Below, piece by piece: positions 59,426 through 64,000 of a DNA stretch of 64,000 bases (the stretch's first letter is position 1; every line of letters starts with the position of its first letter). The DNA is from Streptomyces justiciae. Lineage in GTDB: Bacteria > Actinomycetota > Actinomycetes > Streptomycetales > Streptomycetaceae. The notes beneath the pieces are model-generated. The model was not told where the DNA came from and made no database searches. It saw only the letters and a list, made by a program, of their open reading frames with translations. The position numbers were made by a program, and so were the translations under genes. Where the stretch lies: NCBI RefSeq assembly GCF_015163075.1, contig NZ_JADDXU010000008.1, positions 372,001 through 436,000 on the forward strand. Reading direction: 5' to 3'.

Positions 59426-60915
59426 ACCGCACGACCGTGTCCCTGATCGCCTGCGCGACCGCTCTCGCCGCCGTCACCGGCTTCGCCTCGCTCAGCGCGC
59501 CCGACACCTCCGGCACGGACACCGCCAAGGCGGCCGCCGAGCTGCCCGTGGAGCGCACCAGCCTGCTCTGCCCGAGCCCCAGCCTGTCCGACATCGCCGA
59601 CACGTCCTACACGTCGTTCACGCCCGTCACCAAGGGCACCGGAAGCGACGGCAAGGCCGAACTCGTCTCTGCGGCCCAGGAGTCGGAGGACAGCGACAAG
59701 AAGGCGGACGGGAAGAAGGCCGCCAAGCCCGTCCTCACGGCCAAGGAGCCTGGCACACCCGACACCGAGGACACCTCCGGCGGCGACTCGCCCGCGCTCA
59801 TCGGCACCGCCGAGGGCAGGTTCGCGCCCGGCTGGACCGTGCAGGAGACCACCGAGGTCGCCGCAGGCACCGGACGCGGCCTCCAGGGCGTCAACTGCTC
59901 CGCCGCCGACACCGAGTTCTGGTTCCCCGGCGCCAGCACCGCCGCCGACCGCACCGACTACGTGCACCTGACCAACCCCGACGACTCGGCGGCCGTCGTC
60001 GACATCGAGCTCTACGGCAAGGACGGCGCCGTGGCGACCACGGCCGGCGAGGACATCACGATCCCGCCGAGGTCCAGCGAGCCGATCCTGCTGTCCACGC
60101 TCACCGCCGAGAAGCAGACCAACCTCACCGTGCACGTCAACGTCCGCAGCGGACGCGTCGGCGCCGCCGTACAGGCCCTCGACGACAAGATCGGCGGCGA
60201 CTGGCTGGCCGCATCCACGGACCCGGCGGGCAGCCTGGTCCTGCCGGGCATCCCCAAGGACGCCACCGCCGTGCGCCTGGTCGCCTTCGCGCCCGGCGAC
60301 GCGGACGCCGACCTGAAGGTGCGCCTCGCCTCGCCGTCCGGCTCGATCACCCCGGCCGGCAGCGAGACACTGCACGTCAAGGCCGGCATGACGACCGCGG
60401 TCGACCTGGGCGCGGTCACGCGCGGGGAGGCCGGTTCGCTGGTCCTGACGCCGACCGGCGACTCCGCGCCGGTGGTGGCCGCGCTGCGGGTCACCCGGGG
60501 CAAGGGCGACAAGCAGGAGACGGCGTTCATCCCGGCCACCCGCCCGGTCGGCACCCGCGCGACGGCCGCCGACAACAGCGCCAAGGGCACCACGCTGTCC
60601 CTGGTGGCGCCCAGCGGCACCGCGCAGGTCAAGGTGACCGCGTCGGCGGGCAGCGACGGGGGCACGGCGGCCTCGAAGACGTACACGATCAAGGGCGGCA
60701 CCACCCAGGACGTGGAGCTTCCCGAGCCGAGCGGCCTGAAGGGCACGTACGCGCTGACGGTGGAGCCGGTCTCGGGCGGCCCGGTCTACGCGGCCCGGAC
60801 CCTGGCGGCCACCGAGGACGGCATCCCCGGCTTCACGGTCCAGACGCTGCCGGACGACCGGGGCATGGTCGCGGTCCCGGAGGCGGACGAGGACCTGTCG
60901 GTGCTGCAGAAGTAG
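59422..60915 (+). CDS. Secreted/membrane DUF5719-type protein, 497 aa
   Basis: GTG at 59422 overlaps the glycosyltransferase stop. N-terminal hydrophobic signal/anchor (TVSLIACATALAAVTGFASL), a Lys/Asp/Glu-rich segment (about 85-125), then repeated beta-rich modules (TEFWFPGASTAADRTDYVHL, TNPDDSAAVVDIELYGKDGA, VLPGIPKDATAVRLVAFAPG). In actinobacteria this family lies next to the large glycosyltransferase and probably works with it outside the membrane. Biochemical role unknown. Faces the metallopeptidase-like gene 16 bp away. Confidence 0.85.
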   Translation: MNRTTVSLIACATALAAVTGFASLSAPDTSGTDTAKAAAELPVERTSLLCPSPSLSDIADTSYTSFTPVTKGTGSDGKAELVSAAQESEDSDKKADGKKAAKPVLTAKEPGTPDTEDTSGGDSPALIGTAEGRFAPGWTVQETTEVAAGTGRGLQGVNCSAADTEFWFPGASTAADRTDYVHLTNPDDSAAVVDIELYGKDGAVATTAGEDITIPPRSSEPILLSTLTAEKQTNLTVHVNVRSGRVGAAVQALDDKIGGDWLAASTDPAGSLVLPGIPKDATAVRLVAFAPGDADADLKVRLASPSGSITPAGSETLHVKAGMTTAVDLGAVTRGEAGSLVLTPTGDSAPVVAALRVTRGKGDKQETAFIPATRPVGTRATAADNSAKGTTLSLVAPSGTAQVKVTASAGSDGGTAASKTYTIKGGTTQDVELPEPSGLKGTYALTVEPVSGGPVYAARTLAATEDGIPGFTVQTLPDDRGMVAVPEADEDLSVLQK

Positions 60916-60931
60916 CCCGCAGGGGCGTTTC

Positions 60932-61375
60932 TCAGTCCTCGCCGTAGCGCGGGTCGACCGTCTCCGGCGTCAGCCCGAGGAGCTCGGCGACCTGCTCGAC
61001 GACGACCTCGTGCACCAGGGCCGCGCGCTCGTCGCGGCCCTTGGTGCGGATCTCCACCGGGCGGCGGTAGATCACCACGCGCGCGGGGCGGCCCTCCCGC
61101 GCGGCGATCGTGCCGCCCAGGGGGACCGCCTCGTCGTTGAAGCTCCGGCCGTCGAGGTGCGGCACCTCGAGGACCAGGAAATCGATGTCGGCGAGCTGCG
61201 GCCAGCGCCGCTCCAGCCGCTCCACGGAGTCCTGCACCAGATCCGCGAACGCCTCGGCACGGCTCGCCGCGAGCGGGACCTGGGGCGGCGCGATCGGGCC
61301 GCGCATGCCCCGGCCGTGTCGATCACGTCGGCGGGGCCCGGGGCCGGCGGCACGGGGCGGTACGGGGTTGTCCAT
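60932..61375 (-). CDS. Zincin-like metallopeptidase family protein with degenerate motif, 147 aa
   Basis: Actinobacterial PF06262-like protein: AFADLVQDSVERLERRWPQL, DIDFLVLEVPHLDGRSFNDE, RPARVVIYRRPVEIRTKGRD and ALVHEVVVEQVAELLGLTP. The usual HExxHH site of this family is replaced: the aligned position reads EQVAEL, and the only HE pair (LVHEVVV) lacks its third ligand, so catalysis is doubtful. ATG at 61375; GTG at 61378 is 6 nt after TACGCT, suggesting a leaderless start there. Gene order with DUF3499 and whiB is conserved in mycobacteria, as I recall. Confidence 0.87.
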   Translation of the reverse strand: MDNPVPPRAAGPGPRRRDRHGRGMRGPIAPPQVPLAASRAEAFADLVQDSVERLERRWPQLADIDFLVLEVPHLDGRSFNDEAVPLGGTIAAREGRPARVVIYRRPVEIRTKGRDERAALVHEVVVEQVAELLGLTPETVDPRYGED

Positions 61376-61670
61376 CACTGGTGAAGCGTAGTCCCCGGCG
61401 AGGCCTGGTGCCCGGGGCCCACGCGGGGCCCGGGGGCTCTTCGGCCACCTCGCACGGCATGTCGCCGGATGACCATTCCAGCCAAGGTTGGGCTCGATTC
61501 CGTATCTCTCCGAGACCGGTGATCTCATGGCAATTGACCTTGTTTGTACGGAGTGATGACCGGAACCGATGCCGTTCGAGATCTCGGTAGGAGGTGTCCG
61601 TGCAGGTCAGCAAGGTGTGCCCAAAGGGGCGTGTGGGGCGTTTCACGCCACGACACGGTGGAGTGACCTG

Positions 61671-62090
61671 ATGGAGAGTCGTCGCGGCCCGCTCAAGAGT
61701 GCGGTACCGTCCAACGTCGTGAGCCCTGTACGTCGCTGTTCGCGCACCGCTTGCGGCCGCCCCGCCGTCGCGACGCTGACGTACGTCTACGCCGACTCGA
61801 CCGCGGTCCTCGGCCCGCTCGCCACCTACGCCGAACCCCACTGCTACGACCTGTGCGCCGAGCACTCCGAGCGCCTCACCGCCCCGCGCGGTTGGGAGGT
61901 CGTCCGGCTGCTCGACGGTTCGGCCCCCGCCCGCCCCAGCGGCGACGACCTGGAAGCGCTTGCCAACGCGGTCCGCGAGGCGGCCCGCCCGCAGGAGCGC
62001 GCCGCCCAGGCCGGCGGGGGACGCGCGGCGGACCCGATGGAGGTCGCGCGGCGCGGGCATCTGCGGGTGCTGCGCTCGCCCGACAACTGA
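61671..62090 (+). CDS. DUF3499 family protein, 139 aa
   Basis: Actinobacteria-specific small protein: RRCSRTACGRPAVATLTYVY, ADSTAVLGPLATYAEPHCYD and LCAEHSERLTAPRGWEVVRL. The C-x4-C and C-x3-C-x2-H spacing suggests a zinc site. ATG at 61671 has GGAG 8 nt upstream; GTG at 61719 (MSPVRRCSRT) has TACCGT (61705-61710) 8 nt upstream and would match the family core length, so either may be used. Divergent from the metallopeptidase-like gene; the 295 bp between hold promoters and GC-rich hairpins only. Function unknown. Confidence 0.88.
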   Translation: MESRRGPLKSAVPSNVVSPVRRCSRTACGRPAVATLTYVYADSTAVLGPLATYAEPHCYDLCAEHSERLTAPRGWEVVRLLDGSAPARPSGDDLEALANAVREAARPQERAAQAGGGRAADPMEVARRGHLRVLRSPDN

Positions 62091-62151
62091 CCTTCCGGTC
62101 GGCAACCACCCCTTTTCCGTGTGCATTTGGTGCACGTTCCGCTCAGTGACG

Positions 62152-62190
62152 CACGACCATTGACGACTGCTTGGCGCGGACACGACCATT
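62152..62190 (+). promoter_or_regulatory. Lactate permease promoter flanked by 10-bp direct repeats
   Basis: TTGACG (62160-62165), 18-nt spacer, GACCAT (62184-62189). CACGACCATT occurs exactly twice, at 62152-62161 and 62181-62190, overlapping the -35 and the -10 with a 29-bp period. Candidate operator for a lactate-responsive regulator. Confidence 0.5.
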
Positions 62191-62271
62191 CCGGAAGCCG
62201 AAACGAGAAATCGCTTTCCGCATACCGGAATTGAGCGAACCCGGAGGCGGAACCGGATCGGGGAGGCGCCC

Positions 62272-63888
62272 GTGTACGTCCAGGAACTGGAACCCGTCGC
62301 CGACTCACTGGGCCTGTCCGCCCTCGTCGCCGCCCTGCCTCTGGTGATCGTCCTCGTCCTGCTCGGCGGCGTCCGCCTCAAAGCCCATCTCGCGGGCCTC
62401 ACAGGGCTTCTGACGGCCGTTCTGGTCGCCTGGGTCGCGTACGGCATGCCGCTGGGCCAGACGCTCTCCAGCGGCGCCCAGGGGGCCGTCTTCGGCCTCT
62501 TCCCCATCCTGTGGATCGTCGTCAACGCCCTGTGGGTGTACCGGATGACGGTCCGCACCCGGCACTTCGACATCCTGCGCCGCTCCTTCGGACGGCTCTC
62601 CGACGACCCGCGCATCCAGGCCCTCGTCGTCGCCTTCTGCTTCGGCGCCCTCCTGGAGGCCCTCGCCGGCTTCGGGGCGCCCGTCGCGATCTGCTCGGTG
62701 ATGCTCGTCGCCCTCGGCTTCGACCCGGTGAAGGCGGCGGTCGTCGCCCTGGTCGCCAACACCGCCCCCGTCGCCTTCGGCGCGATGGGCACTCCGGTGG
62801 TGACGCTCGCTCAGGTGACGGGCCTTCCGCTGGACACCGTGGCCTCCGTGGTGGGGCGTCAGACGCCGCTGCTGGCCCTGGTGGTGCCGCTCGTGCTGGT
62901 GCATCTCGTGGACGGGCGGCGGGGGTTGCGCGAGACCTGGGTGCCCGCCCTGGTGTGCGGAGTCGCCTTCGCCGTCGCCCAGTTCGCCGCCTCCAACTAC
63001 GTCTCCGCACAACTGGCCGACATCGGCGCCGCCTTGGCGGGCGCGGCCGCCCTGGTCGCCGTACCGCACGCGCCCGTACCCGCGGAGGAGTCGGTGCGCG
63101 CGTCCGTGCTGACGGGCGTCAGGAGCGAGGAGCTCGACGAGGACGACCCGCGCGGTGAGGTCGTACGCGCCTACGCCCCCTATGCGTTGATCGTCGCCAT
63201 CTTCTCGATCGCGCAGATCCCCGCGGTCAAGGACTGGCTGGCGAAGGCGACCCAGACCTACGACTGGCCGTTCCTGAACGTCGTGACCCCCGACGGCGAG
63301 CCGGTCGGCGGCAACGTCTACACCTGGCCGATCGTCTCCACCGGCGGCACGCTCGTACTGCTCGCCGGGCTGTGCACGGCGGTCGTCCTCGGCGTCCACG
63401 CGCGCGTGGCCGTCAAGGAATGGCTCGCCACCGTGCACGAGTTGAGGTTCGCGATCCTCACCGTGACGAGCGTGCTCGCGCTCGCCTACGTCATGAACCT
63501 CTCCGGACAGGCCGCCACCATCGGCCACTTCGTGGCGGCGGCGGGCGCCGGACTCGCCTTCCTCTCCCCGGTCCTCGGCTGGTTCGGCGTGGCCGTCTCC
63601 GGCTCCGACACCTCCGCCAACGCGCTCTTCGGGGCGCTCCAGGTGACCGCCGCGCGCGAGTCGGGGCTGTCCCCGGAACTGCTGGCCGCCGCGAACAGCT
63701 CCGGCGGCGTCCTCGGCAAGATGATCTCCCCGCAGAACCTCACCATCGCCTGCGCCGCCGTCGGCCTCGCCGGCCGCGAGGGGGACCTGCTGCGCAAGGT
63801 GCTGCCCTGGAGCCTCGGGCTGCTGCTGGTGATGTGCCTCATCGTGGTCGGGCAGAGCTCCCCGGTGCTGGACTGGATGCTGCCCTGA
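62272..63888 (+). CDS. L-lactate permease (LctP family), 538 aa
   Basis: Multi-spanning secondary transporter for lactate or glycolate with 12-14 hydrophobic segments. Family signatures: FPILWIVVNALWVYRMTVRT, EALAGFGAPVAICSVMLVAL, VALVANTAPVAFGAMGTPVV, MNLSGQAATIG, LGWFGVAVSGSDTSANALFG and SPQNLTIACAAVG. GTG at 62272 follows GGGGAGG. A direct-repeat promoter lies upstream. No lactate dehydrogenase is adjacent. Confidence 0.94.
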   Translation: MYVQELEPVADSLGLSALVAALPLVIVLVLLGGVRLKAHLAGLTGLLTAVLVAWVAYGMPLGQTLSSGAQGAVFGLFPILWIVVNALWVYRMTVRTRHFDILRRSFGRLSDDPRIQALVVAFCFGALLEALAGFGAPVAICSVMLVALGFDPVKAAVVALVANTAPVAFGAMGTPVVTLAQVTGLPLDTVASVVGRQTPLLALVVPLVLVHLVDGRRGLRETWVPALVCGVAFAVAQFAASNYVSAQLADIGAALAGAAALVAVPHAPVPAEESVRASVLTGVRSEELDEDDPRGEVVRAYAPYALIVAIFSIAQIPAVKDWLAKATQTYDWPFLNVVTPDGEPVGGNVYTWPIVSTGGTLVLLAGLCTAVVLGVHARVAVKEWLATVHELRFAILTVTSVLALAYVMNLSGQAATIGHFVAAAGAGLAFLSPVLGWFGVAVSGSDTSANALFGALQVTAARESGLSPELLAAANSSGGVLGKMISPQNLTIACAAVGLAGREGDLLRKVLPWSLGLLLVMCLIVVGQSSPVLDWMLP

Positions 63889-63990
63889 CCTGAGGTTACG
63901 TTCTTGGGTCCACTCAGCGGACGCACAGCGGGCTGTCGGTGGCTGCGGGTAGTTTGGGGCGACCGACAGGACTTTTGGAGGGGTTAGGCA

Positions 63991-64000
63991 GTGGCTGCTG
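63991..64000 (+). CDS. Start of a further gene, cut by window end
   Basis: GTG at 63991 (first residues VAA) is preceded by GGAGGGG at 63977-63983, a good ribosome site, 100 bp after the permease gene; TAGTTT (63950-63955) could be its -10. In Streptomyces a phosphomannomutase gene (manB) beginning with similar residues follows DUF3499, so that is the expected product, but only three codons are visible. Confidence 0.4.

Noticed and set aside
61405..61437. Strong terminator in the CCCGGGGCCC region left of DUF3499.
   Set aside because: The arms do not pair cleanly (internal mismatches) and the site lies between divergent genes, where a terminator is not expected.

Overview
The window is chromosomal DNA of a Streptomyces or close relative. 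The evidence is very high GC with GC-rich third codon positions, many GTG starts and 4-bp ATGA/GTGA gene overlaps, a WhiB-family regulator matching developmental WhiB, F420 biosynthesis genes, a SigB/SigF-type partner-switching module, class-E-type sortase substrates, and dispersed repeats plus a MITE of kinds common in Streptomyces. From memory (not checked here) the gene order resembles the S. coelicolor hutU-sigI-purKE-fadE-LCP-fbiAB-whiB-manB region. I saw no rRNA, tRNA or CRISPR array. Sixty-two protein-coding genes are listed, including a 30-residue leader peptide and two genes cut by the window ends.

Left part (1-16.5 kb): a minus-strand operon of three roadblock/LC7-type proteins and a DUF4388-like protein; a PLP-dependent decarboxylase; a histidine-degradation operon (hutU, an M20 amidohydrolase, hutF, hutI) behind a promoter that sits in a perfect inverted repeat; a sigma factor with its anti-anti-sigma and anti-sigma partners; an AhpD-like protein; and a cell-surface cluster containing two sortase-anchored proteins (LPQTG and LAATG signals).

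Middle part (16.5-31.7 kb): a POT peptide transporter, a two-component system, GtrA divergent from purK-purE, an M19 dipeptidase, an old-yellow-enzyme gene divergent from a MerR regulator across a 26-bp dyad, a 256-bp MITE, a metal-ligand-less M19 homologue, two tandem VOC proteins divergent from a CGNR zinc-finger regulator, UDP-glucose dehydrogenase, an acyl-CoA dehydrogenase and a thioesterase.

Right part (31.7-64 kb) is dominated by envelope polymer genes: six LytR-CpsA-Psr (LCP) proteins, two glycosyltransferases, a sugar-1-phosphate nucleotidyltransferase, a secreted amidase and a cluster of five small secreted four-cysteine proteins. Then come an AlkA-type glycosylase, fbiA-fbiB, cysteine dioxygenase, whiB, a giant glycosyltransferase, a DUF5719-type protein, a degenerate zincin, DUF3499, a lactate permease and the first codons of a last gene. 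This last block resembles the conserved mycobacterial manB-whiB2-fbiAB neighbourhood.

The most striking non-standard feature is an apparently leaderless, cysteine-rich leader peptide (54832-54924, minus) followed by an intrinsic terminator and a possible antiterminator, directly upstream of cysteine dioxygenase. A broader pattern is that about ten genes have a TANNNT-like -10 element 6-9 nt before the start codon and no ribosome binding site, suggesting leaderless mRNAs.
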